NCBI GenBank assembly: GCA_004154925.1
Contig: QJNS01000256.1
Location: 46,080-110,079, forward strand
Direction: 5' to 3'
DNA from: Monosporascus cannonballus
Lineage: Eukaryota > Ascomycota > Sordariomycetes > Xylariales
DNA length: 64,000 nt
Part shown: in pieces, positions 34,501 to 48,299 of the stretch
Layout: each line of letters begins with the position of its first letter
Position numbering within the stretch: position 1 is the stretch's first letter
Program-made: the position numbers and the translations under genes
Notes under the pieces: generated by a model
Told to the model about the DNA's origin: nothing
Seen by the model: only the letters and a program-made list of their open reading frames with translations
The model's database searches: none

Positions 34501-37454
34501 ATTAAAAAATATTTTTCAAATTTCGGAACGTTTTTTTTAATTTTTTCGAATTACTTAAATTTTGTTATTTTATTTTTACCTTATACCTTTTTTAAAAACA
34601 TAATAATAAATTCGGTAATATATAAATAATAAGTAATTAATTTCCGATAAAAATTTGTAAATCTTAAAAATATTTAAATATTATAAATTAATTTTAATTT
34701 TAGTTATATTTTTATAATATCGACCCGTTAGCAGTTTATTTTTAAGCCGTTAATATTAATTACAAATTTTAAAAATTTTATTTTTTTAAAAAAAATTTGT
34801 ATTTAAACGTTTTAGTAAATAATTAATATTATAATAACTGTTCGTAAATTAATTAAAAATATTTGGCATATTTTTTTCATTATCCGAATAAATAATTATA
34901 TTATTTAAATATATTACGTATATATAATTAATTAATTTAATTAATATCTTATTTATATAGGTTTAAAACGTAATTAACTTATTAATAAAGCCAAATAATA
35001 TAACCGTATATTCGAATTATTTATACCGTATTTGGAAAATAATTTTTTATTAATTGCTTTTATTAATTTTAATATAATAATAAATATTTTTAAAATTAAT
35101 TTTCGAAAATATTTTAATTAATTTTAAATAATATATTATTTTTGAAATTAAAAATAAAAAATATCGGTTTTTTATCGTTATTAGATTTAATTTTTTATAA
35201 TTAACGTATAATCGGAAATTACCGTTTTTTTAAGTACAAATAATATTAATATTTTTATATTTATTTTAAAATAACGTATCAGATTTATTTTTAAGTTTTT
35301 TGGATATATTTTTCGAATATTTTCTTTTAAGTTTTCGAAATACAATAAATTAAGCCGAATAAAGGCGTTTTTCTTTTAAGATTAAGTTTATTACATATTT
35401 TGACCTTAATAATTAAGGTATTTTTTGGTATTTTTTCAAAATATATTTGCCGGAAATGTTTTAAATATACAAACAGAGTAATTATATTTTATTTTTATTA
35501 TTTCCCGAATTCCGAAATATTTAATTTTTTAATTAAACTTTTTAAATTTATAATATAAATTTATTTACCGAAAAATATTAAATTTAAGATTTTTTATTTA
35601 TTAACCTTTTATAATAATCCGTGTAATTTTTAATATATATTTATATTTAATAAAATCCTTAATTTATTTATTCTGGGTTTAAATAATAAAGAATTGGACG
35701 TTTTCCGATTACGACGTATTATAAAATAAATTTATTTAAATTTGTATTTCTTTTTATTATTATTTCTTATATTAATAAAAATTTTGTAAGCTTTATATTA
35801 TTTAATATATCCGCCGTAAACGTTAATAAAATTCGGAATATTTATAGAAATTAATTAAAAATTAAATTTTTTTGCTAAAGTTTTGCTTATAATATTTACC
35901 TATATTTCGGTATCCATATTTATTTATACCGTTACGTTTTCCGTATTTTTCTTAATAAGTACTTTTTTTTAAAAAAAACGGCTTTATTTTAATTATTCTG
36001 TAATTATTAATTAAAATGGATTAAACGTATATGCTTATTCCGGCTCCTTTTTTAGATTTATATTTAAGGATTAATTTCCTTTTTCGCTATATATTATAAT
36101 ATTTTATACCGCCTTCAGAAATCGATTTCCGTATAACCGGAATAATAAAATTCTCGTATTTATTTTTAATTTGTAATTTACGTTTTTATAATTTAACGTT
36201 TTATAATTATAATGTTTAAATAAGCCCTTATAAAAATCAAAAATATTAAACTATACGGATTTATTTTAATCGGAATTAAATTAATAATTATTTTTTTTCC
36301 GAATATAAAAACGCTTACGGTTCTTATTATTTTCGCATAATATTTTTAATTTATTTTAAAAGTTTTTTTTCCGAAAATATTAAAATAAAATCGTTTACTT
36401 TTATTAATACATTTAGGAAAAAATAATCGGTTTTTTTGCTTTTTTTTAAACGTTTTAATAATGCTTTATTTTATTTGCCATATTATTAATTCGTTCCAAT
36501 TTAACGTTTTTCCGTCATAAAATATTTTGTAACCTTAATATTAATTTATAAAAATAATTAAAAACAAAACGTTTATTATTCCGATCGTTTTCCGAATTAA
36601 AAACGTTCGTAAATTTTATTTTATAAATTAAAAATCTTTTTTAACGTAAGAATTTAATCATAATTAATCGGATTAATATTGTAATTTTATAAATTATTTC
36701 TTATATTTCTTATCGAAAAAATTAAGATTTATATAACTTTTTCTAATAAAAATCCATAAATTTTCTATTTTTAATTTTTTTTCGTAATTAAAATAATTAA
36801 ACATAACGCGGTATAATTATTATACGTTCATAATAAAAACGTCCATATAACCTATAACTTATTAAATATAAATAAAGGTATTTCGCCTTAATTTTTCGGC
36901 ATAAATTTCCGTAATAACTTTTATTTAACCTTTTTTTAATTAACGTACGTTCGGAAAATTTCGGATAATTATAACGCGGTATTTGCTTATTCTCTTTAAG
37001 TTTTTGTAACAATATCGCAATTAACTTATAAAGTTTTATTTTTTAACTTATATTATTATTTATTATTTGGCTAATTATCGGAATAATTCCGAATATAATT
37101 CGTTTTATTAACGAATAATTTCTAAAATTTAAGTATTATTAAAAAATCTTTTTTTTTACTTTAAATTCCGGAATATATTTATTATATTACGCTTATTTTC
37201 CGACCGTTTAACTAACGGTTATCGGAATGCATCCTTATTATATATATAAAATAATTCGGGATCCCGGAAATTATAATCTTTTACCCGTTAAAACTTTGTT
37301 ATAAGCTTTTTCGCCTATTTGCGTACCGTAATTAATCGTTTGTCGGTTAGGTTTTAATTTATAATTTTTTCGATTAATAATTTAGGTTTATTTTGCAATC
37401 GGCGAATTTTACTTTTAATCATTATTGCGTTACCTTTCATAATAAATAAAAAAA
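31531..37454 (-). pseudogene. C1 gag-pol relic
   Basis: This minus-strand Gypsy coding region is extremely AT-rich. Gag is visible at 36797-37012 (RTLIKKRLNKSYYGNLCRKI) and matches the C2 gag near 41270-41390. The knuckle near 36175-36240 reads YNYKTLNYKNVNYK, with every Cys and the His changed to Tyr or lost. By position and alignment with C2, reverse transcriptase lies at about 34740-35260 and integrase at about 31900-33800. No domain can be functional. Confidence 0.7.
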
Positions 37455-37660
37455 TATAAAATAATAAATAATTATAAATTAAATAAAATAATTTCCGATT
37501 AATCGTAAAGCAAATTTTAAAAAATAAATATATTAAGTTATTTCTATTTGGCATTTCTTATTAACTTCCAGATAATGGATTTATATTAATAAATAAGTCG
37601 GTAACTAATTGGTAGCTGGTCGGCTATTAGCCTTATCCTTATAAGGGCTATATTCTTATA
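37455..37660 (-). repeat. C1 5' LTR (right)
   Basis: A 206-bp copy of the C LTR. The inner 100 bp are reduced almost to A and T (TATAAAATAATAAATAATTA replaces the GC-containing start seen in the left copy), while the outer 60 bp (AGCTGGTCGGCTATTAG) stay close to the original. Confidence 0.9.
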
Positions 37661-37665
37661 TTAAG

Positions 37666-40561
37666 ACTTATATAACTTGGCGTTACTTATAAATAAAACT
37701 GGAGCCAGATTAAATGCTTTAATTATAGCAAAATAGGATATAAAGCTTACAAATATAAAAAATCTAAGAAGTTACGATAAAATAACTGGATATTTATATC
37801 GAAAAAATAATCTAAAAATAATTAAGAAAATGATAATAAAATTGTTAACATAATTTAAGCCGAATACGTAGTAGGTCTATAGCAAAAGATTTAATAGGGA
37901 TTATTACGATAATAAATTCGACGCGGAATATAAAAAGCTAGAAAGCTGGCTTAATAAATATTGCGAACATAACAAGAAATATTATAAGGATAATTACGTA
38001 AGTATTAGAACTAGATAAAAAAGTTTGTCCCGGAAACCTTGACAAATACGGTAAAATATACGTTATATATTATTAACGACGAGAATATCCTAATTACGAA
38101 ACATAAAAGTAACATATTTACGAACGAATTATCCGTATATATTATAAGGGATTCGATTTTCCAAATTATACCGGAAATAATAAAGATGATAAGTAATAGT
38201 ATTAATATTTTCGAATTATAGCCCCGGAAAATGTTCAATAGTTGGTCGAAGGAAAAAGTTAGCCCGAAAAAAAATAATGCCCACAGAAAAATCTTTTTTA
38301 TTATGATGGATAATATAATTATTAAACGGAAAAAGAATTAATTTAGCACATGATGAAAAGGTATTATTAGAAAATTATTACAGATTTTTATTTTTAGTTA
38401 ATATTTATTATAAATTTTTACGAAAAAAAGTTATTAAGGAAAAAATACGTTAATTTATAAAAGATCTTTGAAACAATAATTAAGATAACGCATAATAGGA
38501 TATAATCGCAAATATAAAAAAACAATTTATTCGATAAAGAAAAAAATTATAATAAAATGAAAAACAATTAATATAATTCGAAGGAATAGTACGTCGATAA
38601 TAGCGATAAATATAGTAACTTAACGCGCTAAACGAAAAATTACAAGCAAGGTTTAACAAACTCGAATAGAAATTAAAAGAAAAAAATTACTTATAAAAAA
38701 GCCGCAAAATAACAAAACTTAAAAGAATTAAAAGGAACTTTTACGAAAAGTTTTAAACGTAACGATAAAAAACATTAATAATCTTATTATTTTAGGTATA
38801 CGAATCGGAACGTATTAATATATCGTAATAATAAATTACGAAACTTTAAACGGGAATTATATTGTACTAAATATAATTAATAAACTTAAATTGCTATAAA
38901 AATATAAGTTAAAACCTTATATAACGACGAATATCGAAAATCAGGAATTTACTTACGATAACGAAAAAATGATACGCGAAATTAATCACCTCGAGATTTT
39001 TATCTAAGGGCGATACTAGATAATTAATTTCGATATCGTTTTATTCGGAAATTACGATATAATTTTAAAATTACTATAAATACGCTAATACGGAATCTTA
39101 ATTGATAGTAGGGTTAGCTAAATAACGTTCGCCGTATACTCCATTAATAGATAAATAAAAAGAAAATTAAGATTTTAATATTTAATCGAAAATGGCAACA
39201 AATGCAGATATAAGGATATAATAAAAATCTTATTACTCTAAAGGATAAGATATAAAAAAACGGGCATTAAAGAAAAATACGACGTATTATTATTACGATT
39301 AAAGCCAAATTAAAGTAATTAAATAACGATTTGGAATAATAGGAATAGCAGCCTAAAAAATCAGAAAATCTAAACAATATGTTACCATAATATTATAAAT
39401 ATAAGTAACTTTTCAGAAAAGAGCTTGATACGATATTTATTAGAACATAACGAATAAAATCATAAGATAATCCTTAAGGAAAGATTTTCGACGAAGTTTT
39501 ACCCTATTTATAACCTTAACAGAAATGAATTACGTATTTTTAAGGAATATCTAGAAAATCGGTTATAGCAAGAATGGATTCGACCTTCAAAATTACCAGC
39601 AAAATATTCGATATTTTTCGTACTTAAAAAAATGGAAAATTACGACTTATAATTAATTATCGATAATTAAACGATATTATTATTAAAGATTAAATATTAT
39701 TAATCCTAATTATAAAAATAAAAAACCGATTTTACGGAATTAAATAATTTACGGCATTCGATCTTAAAAATAAATATAACTTTATCAAAATCAAAAGAAT
39801 ACGAATAAAAAATAACTTTTAAAACGAAATACGGATTATTTGAGTATTTGGTTACGTTAATAGGATTTATAAACGTACCAGTAATTTTCCAGTAAATAAT
39901 TAATTATATATTACGAAAATACCTCGATAAATTCGTTGTTTGCTATCTCGACAACATTTTTATTTTTTTTAAAAACAGAAAAAACATATGCAAAATACTT
40001 TTATAACGTTTTTCAAATTTTACAGAACGTAAGGTTACTTATTAATGTAAAAAAAATATTAATTTTATAAATAAAAAGTTAAATATTTAGGACATATTAT
40101 TACTCCAAAATATATCAGAATAAATCTTAAGAAAATTGCTATAATTATAAAATAATAAATATTAACAATAATTAAAGAAATACAGGTATTCCTTAAATTT
40201 GCCAATTATTATAAGAAGTTTATTCGAAATTTTAGGAAAATAATTATATTTCTAATAAATTTTACGAAAAAAGAATTTAAATGGACCCCGGATACGAAAA
40301 AAATATTCTGGGATATTAAAAACGTAATTATTAACGAATTAATATAAATTATATATAATTTAAACCGTTTTATTAAATTAAAAACCGATATTTCTGATTA
40401 TATATTAAACGTAATAATCGGATAACGAAATAATTAAGACAAATTATATTTTATTGTATTTTTTTCGTATAAACTTAAAAGAACCAAATTTAATTACGGT
40501 ATTTCAAATAAAGAATTTATAATAATTATTATAATATTTCGAAAGTTTAAGCATTTCTTAA
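37666..40561 (+). pseudogene. D gag C-terminus, protease, RT and start of RNase H
   Basis: It resumes gag after C1. The knuckle at about 37712-37755 reads CFNYSKIGYKAYKY, with Cys and His partly changed to Tyr. Reverse transcriptase at about 39480-40330 contains PIYNLNRNELRIFKEYLENR, WIRPSKLPAKYSIFFVLKKM and the active site VVCYLDNIFIF at about 39935-39965, where the second Asp of YLDD is Asn. RNase H starts with NYGISNKEFIIIII near 40490 and is cut by C2 at 40561. It continues at 55266 with VYTDYQNFIRF. Confidence 0.85.
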
Positions 40562-40767
40562 TGTAAGAATACAGCCCTTATAAGGATAAGGCTGGTAGCC
40601 GACCAGCTACCGATTAATTACCGACTTATTTACTAATATAAATTTATTATCTGGCAGCTAATAAGAAATGTTAAATGGAAATAACTTAATATATTTATTT
40701 TTTAGAATTTATTTTACGATTAATCGGAAATTATTTTGCTTAGCTTATAGTTATTTATTATTTTATA
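40562..40767 (+). repeat. C2 5' LTR
   Basis: It starts TGTAAGAATACAGCCC and ends TTATTTTATA. The outer 80 bp retain GC (GGTAGCCGACCAGCTACCG), and the inner half is RIP-damaged. It is identical in length to the other three C LTRs. Confidence 0.9.
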
Positions 40768-40799
40768 ATTTTTTTATTTATTATAAAGGATAACGTAAT

Positions 40800-42100
40800 A
40801 ATTATTAAAAATAAAGCTCGTTAATTGCAAAACGAACCTAAATTATTAGTCGAAAAGATCGCCGATCGGAACCTAACCGACGAATAATTGATTACGGTAT
40901 GGGAATAAGCGAAAAAGCTTATAACGGAATTTTAACAGGTAAAGAATTATGGTTCTCGTGATCCTAAATTACCTTATATATATAATAAGGATACGTTCCG
41001 ATAACTATTAATTAAATAGTTAAAAAATAGACGTAATATAGCGAACGTATTCTGGAATTTAAAATAAAAAAAGGTTAAGTTTTTTAATAATAACCAGATT
41101 TTGGAAATTATTTGTTAATAAAATAAATAATATTCGGAATTATTCCGATAATTAGCTAAATAATAAGTAATAATATAGGTTAAAAAATAAAGTTTTATAA
41201 ATTAATTGTATTATCGTTATAAAAACTTAAAAGTAATAAGCGAATATTACGTTATAATTATTTAAAGCTTTTTGAACGCGCGTTAATTAAAAAGAAAAAA
41301 ATTAAATAAAAATTATTACGGAAATTTATGTTAAAAAGTTAAGGCGAAATACCTTTATTTATATTTAATAGGCCATAGGCCATATGGACGTTTTTATTAT
41401 AAACGTATAACGATTATATTATATTATGTTTAATTATTTTAATTACGAAAAAAATTAAAAATATATAATTTATGAATTTTGATTAAGAAAAATTACGTAA
41501 ATCTTAATTTTTTTTAATAATAAGTAAAAGGAATAATTTATAGAATTATGATAATAATCCGATTAATCGTTATTATATTTTTACGTTAAATAAAAGTTCT
41601 TAATTTATAAAATAAAATTTACGGATATATTTAGCCCGGAAAATAATTAAAATAATAAGCGTTTTATTTTTAATTGTTTTTATAAATTAATATTAAAGTT
41701 ACGATATATTTTGTTTCGAAAAAATATTAAGTTAAAATAAGTTAATAACGTAATAAATAAGGTAAAATATTATTATAACGTTTGGAAAAAGATAAAGGAA
41801 AACCGATTATTTTTTGCTAAAAATATTAATAAGGATAAATAATTTTATTTTAATGTTTTCGGGAAAGAAATCCTTAAAATAAATTAAAAACGCTGCGTAA
41901 AAATAATAAGGATTACGGGTATTTTTATATTCGGAAAGTAAATAATTGCCGATTTAATTTTAATTAAAGTAAATCCATATAACTTAATATCCTTAATTTT
42001 TATAAAGGCTTATTTAAATATTATAACTGTAGGAAGTTAAGCTATAAAAACGTAAATTATAAATTAAAAAGAGATACGAAAATCCCGTTATTCCGGCCGT
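40800..42100 (+). pseudogene. C2 gag relic
   Basis: Readable pieces include LPYIYNKDTFR near 40965-41000, ARLIKKKKIK and KLLRKFMLKS near 41275-41345, matching C1 gag. A knuckle at about 42018-42062 reads YYNCRKLSYKNVNYK: the second Cys is kept, and the first Cys, the His and the last Cys are Tyr. The frame is full of TAA/TAG stops. Limits are estimates. Confidence 0.7.
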
Positions 42101-45100
42101 ACGGAAACCGATTTCCGAAAGCCGTATAAAACGTTATAATATATAACGATAAATCAGATTAATTCCTAAACGTAAACCTAAAAGAAAAGCCGGAATAGGC
42201 GTATACGTTTAATCTATTTCGGCTAATAATTACAAAATGGTTAAAATACAGCCGTTTTTTAAAGGGAAGGCATTTATTAAAAGAAATACGAGGGATATAG
42301 CAGTATAAATGGATATAAATACCGGAATACAGGTAAATATTATAAGCAGAAAGTTGGCGAAAAAGATTAATTTCTAATTAGTTTTTATAGATATTCCAGA
42401 CTTTATTGGTATTAACGGCATATATATTAAATATTATAAGGCTTATAAGATTTTTATTAGCATAATAAATAATAACGAAAACGAACGAAAGTTTAAGTAA
42501 ATTTATTTTATAATATGCCGTAATCGGAAAACGCCTTATTTTTTATTATTTAAACCCGGAATAAATAAATTAAGAATTTTTCTGAATATAATTATATATT
42601 AATAGTTATATAAATTATTATAAAAGGTTGATAAATAAAAAATTATAAACTTAATATTTTTCGATAAATAACTTGATACCGTTAATTTAATAAATTTAAC
42701 CAAAAAATTAGATATTTCGAAATTCGGAAAATAACATAAATAAAAAATAACTAATTTTTTTATATATTTAAAGAATTTCCGGCGAATATATTCCTAAAAA
42801 ATAGCCAAAAAAATACCTTAATTATTAAGGGCAAAATATGTAATAAATTTAATCCTAAAGAAAATGCCCTTATTCGGTCTAATTTACTTTATTTCGAAAA
42901 TTTAAAAAAAAATTTCGAAAAATATATTCGAAAAAATTTAAAAATAGGCCGAATATATTATTCGAAAATAATTATAAAAATATTAATATTATTTATGTTT
43001 AAGAAAAACAGCAATTTCCGATTATACGTTAATTATAAGGGACTAAATTAAATCACGATAAAAAACTGATATCTTTTATTTTTAATTTTAAAAATAATAA
43101 ATTGCTTAAAGTTAATTAAGATATTTTCGAAAATTAATTTTAAAGATATTTATTACCGTATTAAAATTAAAAAAGGTAATTTATAAAAAATTATTTTCCG
43201 AATACGGTACAGATAATTTAAATATACGGTTATATTATTTGGCTTTATTAACGTATTAATTACGTTTTAAATTTTTATATATAAAATATTAATTATATTA
43301 ATTAATTATATATACATAATATATTTAAATAATATAATTATTCATTTAAATAACGAAAAGAAATATGCGAAATATTTTTAGTTAATTTACGAACGGCTAT
43401 TATAATATTAATTATTTATTAAAATATTTAAATACGAATTTTTAAAAAAAAATTTGTAATTAATATTAACGGTTTGGAAATAAACCGCCAACGGGTTAAT
43501 ATTATCGAAACGTAATTAAAATCAAAATTAATTTATTATATTTAAATATTTGTGGAATTCGCGAATTTTTATTAGGAATTTATTGCTTATTATTTACGTA
43601 TTACCGAATTTATTATTAAGCTTTTAAAAAAACGTAAAGTAAAAGTAAAATAATAAAATTTAAATAATTTAAAAAAATTAAAAAAGCGTTCCGAAACTTA
43701 AAATATATCTTTTAATCGATAATTATTTTTCGATATTAAGATAATACCAAAAATATTAGAGTTAAAATAAACGTTTTGATAAAAGTTATATTAAGAATAT
43801 TTTTATAAAAATACGAAAAATATTAGTACTTAATTATATATTAATTACGAAAATTAAGTTTAATCGAAGAGTAATAAATTATAAGGCAATAAAACTTATT
43901 GGTAATTATAAAAAATGTAAAATATTAGCGGTAATACCTTAAAGGTACGAAAAAAAATTTCTTAATATTTACCGATTATATGGCGTTAAAAAATATAATA
44001 AAGGCGTTAACGCGTAACTTTAAGGGGAAATTAACCCGATAAATTTATTATTTTATATAATTTGATTTTAAAATTTAATACCGACCAGGTACCGTTAATC
44101 CGGCAGATAGGTTATTTAAACGCCCGGATTACATATTAAGAAAAATTACATATAAAAACGTAATTTTTACGTTATTTAAGAAATTCGGATTTGTGAATAA
44201 TATGTTAGAAAACGTACGGAAAACGGTTATAAATATATAACGTAATTTAAAGTATTATGAAAAAGTAAAAGGTTTTATGAAAGTAATATAAAATTTGTTC
44301 GTTATAAAATTTTTAAATAAATTTTAAGTAACGAAAATTTAAATAATTATTATTTACGTAAAAAAAGCGGAAAACCTTTATTATACGATTATAAAAAGTT
44401 TTTAAAAAAAAAGAAAAATAAAAAATTATATATTTGCCGAATTTATTATTTACGAATAATAATGTAAATATAAATTACAATAATAATACGATTAACGGTT
44501 AAATAATAATAATTATAAATTGTAATCATATTATAATCGAATTTCGAAAAATTTAAAAAAAACAAAATTAATATTAAGGTTATTATTTATAATTAATAGG
44601 TTTTACGTTTTTTAGCAAAAGAATTATTTAAAAATAAAATGGCATTTTAATCGAAAATTTCTTAATAATTTTATGATTAAGTTCGAAAATTATAAATTAA
44701 GGATTTAAATATTATAAAGCTCATACGGATAATTAAACGCTAAGCCGAAATAAAAAAAATATTTCCTAGATTTAAATAAGGTTTTATATTATCGGAATAA
44801 ATTTATAATCCTATTATAAAATATTTTACGGAAATAATTAATTAATTAATATTATAATAATTTAAAAATAAGATATATAAAATATATCCGTAAATTAAAA
44901 TTAATAATTAAAAGATTTTATTAGGAAAATATAACGAAAGATATTTAAAAATATATTAAGTAATATCTAAGTTATTAAGGCATAATAAAATTACGTTATA
45001 AACCATATAGATAATTATAATTTTTGTTATTATTTAAATAATTTTTCCAAAAAATCTCGTTAAATTTTATTACGGGATTTTTTAAAAGCCTAGGTTTAAA

Positions 45101-46900
45101 CGGGTTAGAATACGACGTAATTTTGGTGATCGTCGACCGTTTTACGAAATTAAGATTATTTATTTTTACGGTTAAAACTGTGATAATATGCATAGTTAGT
45201 CCTTATAAGGTGGATTAAGGTGTCCAAACCTTAATTGGGGGTTTAGAATTGCTGACCTTTTGATATTGTAATTAGTGTCGTATTTTCGTTATCTTATAAA
45301 AACCTTAATTATAATTAAATTAGCCTAATTATTTTACGACAAAGTTAAATGTAAATTTGGTACGTTAACCGGAATTATTAATGATAAAAATAAATTATTA
45401 ATAAATTAATTTTAAATAAAATTGTGTAAAAAGTAAAAAATAAAATAACAAATATTAACTGTTTATTATTTATAAACCGATAAATAAACGGAACGTATTT
45501 ATTAAATTTTAAAATATTATTTTTGTAATTACGTTAATAAGTATTAATATAATTAAATAAAGTTATTACGAAATATAAAATTTAAATATAATAATATACG
45601 AAATATATTTATCGGCCGTTTTTTATTTAAAACCTTATATAAATATTATTTAAAAATAATAAAATATTTTTTATAAAAATTTAAAAGATAAATATAAAGA
45701 ATTAAAAAACGTTTTAAAAATATGGCAGTTATTTATTAAATAATATACGAATATTAAGAAAAAATAATAACAGCTTAAAAAAATATTATAATTAATATTA
45801 TATACTTATAAAACTTTAATTAAAGTAATAAATAAATTTATTAATTAAGAATTTTAAATTTAAATATAAAAAATTTATATTTATTTATATTTAAATTATA
45901 ATTATAAAAAAGTTTTTAAACATATAAAATAATAATTTTTTATTAAATATTAATAAATATATAATATATTTTTTATATTTTCATTAAAACCGGACTTAAT
46001 AAAAAAATAAAAAAATAAATAATAAAAGATATTATCCGTTATTAAAATAATTAGGAATAACGCAAATATTTAATTAAATAAAAAAATTAACTTATTAAAT
46101 ATAATATGTAAAAATTTCGAAAATATTTTAAATACATATTTAAAATATTATAACGTTATAAGAAAAAAATTAAATACGTATAGAAAAAATAAAATAATTT
46201 AAAAATTATACGGTAATAATAATCCGATTGGAAATTAATTATTAATAATTATAAATGTTATAAAAAATAATTTTAAATAAAATTAAAATATTAATATTAA
46301 AATATTACTTAATTATATTATTATTTTTAAATTTTTGATAAATAATTATTTTATTATATATTAATTAAAAATTTATAAATAATATAAAAAAATTAAATTT
46401 TTATTTCGAAAATAAGATTTTATATTTAATTATTAAGTTTTATATTAATTAATTTTTAATAAATATATTAAAAATTTAATATAAAAATATCGGAAATTAA
46501 ATAAAAAATATATAATAACAAAAAACAAATATATTTATTAAATTTATTAAATATAAAATTCGGAAAAAATTTAAAAATATTTTATTTTTTATAAAAAATA
46601 AAATTTAAATAATTAATATATAATTTGTTATTAATCGGAAATAAGGCGTTATATTTAAAACGCTTAATATATTTAAATTTAAAAATAATTTTGCTTAATA
46701 AAACCATTTTTTAATTATAATTTTTAATAAATTTCAAAATTTTATTAAAATATTAAAAAATAAGCGGAAAATATTTATAAGTAAAAAACATAATAATATA
46801 ATAACTTTTAAAAATTACTTTATTTATAAAAATACCTTAAAATTACGTTTAATCGGAAATTAATTACGAAATAATAAAAAAATCGTAATATTTATTAAAA
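42101..46900 (+). pseudogene. C2 pol relic (RT, RNase H, integrase)
   Basis: Reverse transcriptase runs about 42960-43480, with NSNFRLYVNYKGLN, KIFSKINFKDIYYRIKIKK and an active site IIYLNNIIIH near 43305-43345 in which both Asp of YLDD are Asn. RNase H is about 43700-44200. Integrase is about 44400-45800. It reads EYDVILVIVDRFTKLRLF at 45106-45160, the first catalytic Asp block, and FYDKVKCKFGT near 45330-45360 before the second. The solo LTR at 45179-45298 splits this domain; with it removed the frame reads TVKTLIIIKLA. The C-terminal part is too AT-rich to identify a chromodomain. Confidence 0.78.
45179..45298 (+). repeat. Solo LTR, family S (copy 3) in C2 integrase
   Basis: This 120-bp unit begins TGTGATAATATGC and ends TATCTTATA (CA changed to TA). 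It is flanked by perfect AAAAC duplications (45174-45178 and 45299-45303). It aligns with 3350-3470 in the same orientation and 5909-6036 in reverse. Its removal restores the integrase frame. It is moderately RIP-mutated, so it inserted before mutation ceased. Confidence 0.87.
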
Positions 46901-46949
46901 AAAATTAAATTTATAAACTTATAAAATAATATTAAAATTAGATTTTTAT

Positions 46950-47477
46950 AACTATAACGGATAATCGGAAATTACCCTTAATTATATTAAAGAAATAATA
47001 TTTTTTAATTATAATTACGTTAAAGGCGAACTTAATTTTGCGAAAGATGTCGAATCGATAACCGACCGTAATTACGTCGAATCGTTCGTATTAGGTACCC
47101 GCAATATAAGCCTTTTTGAGTTCGTTAATTAACTTTTAGTTATCGGTGCCGAATTAAGAAATCGTTTAGGCGGTACTTTTAAGGATAATCGGAATTTAAA
47201 CGGAAATTAAATAATGATATTAATAATATTAAAAATAATTACTTATTATATAAAAAATTTTATAATAATAATTAATTACGACATAATTTAAGGGGCCCGG
47301 AACTTAAACGTAAATTGTACGGTAATCGAAATAACGTTATATTACGTAAATATAATACGGCTTATTGCCGCCTATGGTACGATTGGTATTTATTTTACCA
47401 TCGGCGTCGAAAGGATAACGCTGGAGGAAATCCCAGTCCTTTTTGGTGTCAAAGTATTACTTTTCCTGGAATTCCTT
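46950..47477 (-). pseudogene. C2 antisense ORF, unknown protein
   Basis: This is the minus-strand counterpart of the C1 antisense frame. It begins near 47477 (KEFQEK, stop, YFDTKKDWDFLQRYPFDADG), continues with INTNRTIGGNKPYYIYVI and RYFDYRTIYV, and later shows LINELKKAYIAGT and YERFDVITVGYRFDIFRKIK near 46990-47130. Stops fall at codons where C1 or context suggests Gln. C1 and C2 were mutated independently, yet both keep the same frame with the same residues. This supports a real ancestral gene, not a chance ORF. Function is unknown. Confidence 0.6.
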
Positions 47478-47667
47478 ATAAGAAAGAGATATGGCGAACG
47501 GAGATAATACGCAGAATAGACGAAGAAGGCGAAATGAAAAAGAAGAAAAGGTAAATAAGACAAGGTTAAAAACGGATTATAATAAGGAACTGGGCGGAAT
47601 ATAATTAATTACGTAATATAATACATATTAATTATTACGGCAACCATATATAACATAATATAATAAT

Positions 47668-48093
47668 TGTTACAGGAACAGGGGTTCCTGTCTCGAGGAG
47701 ACCAACCTTTAAGGCCTAGCGCGGACCTGTCATGGCTAAATTCCGGATAAGGAAGCTTGGCTTTTAAAGTGATCTAATTGATTTAGGTAATTTAAGTAAT
47801 TTACGACCAGATCATATAAATCACATAGATTTACGATATACTTACTTTAGGAATTAAGATATATAATAAATCGGTTTTTTATATAAATAGCATTTATTTA
47901 ATTTCGCTTTTTAATTATTAATTTAAGCTTTTAGCTAAAGGTAATTATACCGTTTTTTAATTAAAAAAGGAATATCTTAAAATCTTTTTAACGAATATAT
48001 TAAATTATTTTTTATCTTATTATTACTTATAAATCAAAATTTTTTTTGAATATTATTTATATTTCTAAATAAATATATAATAAATTCGTTATA
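47668..48093 (+). repeat. B 5' LTR
   Basis: It begins TGTTACAGGAACAGGGG and ends AATTCGTTATA. The outer 130 bp keep GC, and the inner 150 bp are heavily changed relative to the 3' LTR. The 3' half matches the LTR of A; the 5' half does not. Confidence 0.9.
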
Positions 48094-48299
48094 TTTTAAT
48101 AATGTTTTAATTAATAACCGATAAATAATTTACTGTTTAATTAAGATATAAATTTTTCTGAACTTAATATAAATAATAATATAAAATAACGTTCAGAAAA
48201 TAAATAACATATATAATACTTATTATTAGCCAATAAGGTGTTATTAATAAGATTTAACGATTTACCCCTTATTAAAAAAAATTTTAATTAATTAATAAT

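Larger units (their letters stand above)
30200..37660 (-). mobile_element. Element C1: Ty3/Gypsy retrotransposon in D gag
   Basis: C1 lies on the minus strand. Its two 206-bp LTRs are at 30200-30405 and 37455-37660 and its duplication is TTAAG (30195-30199 and 37661-37665). In its own orientation the target is CTTAA, the same as for C2. After subtracting the solo LTR at 31098-31316 it is 7237 bp, close to C2 (7264 bp). Coding order on the minus strand is gag, RT, RNase H, integrase, then an antisense frame near the 3' end. Confidence 0.92.

Noticed and set aside
47315..47554. 79-codon plus-strand ORF in C2
   Set aside because: It is antisense to the conserved C-family frame and is not open in C1.
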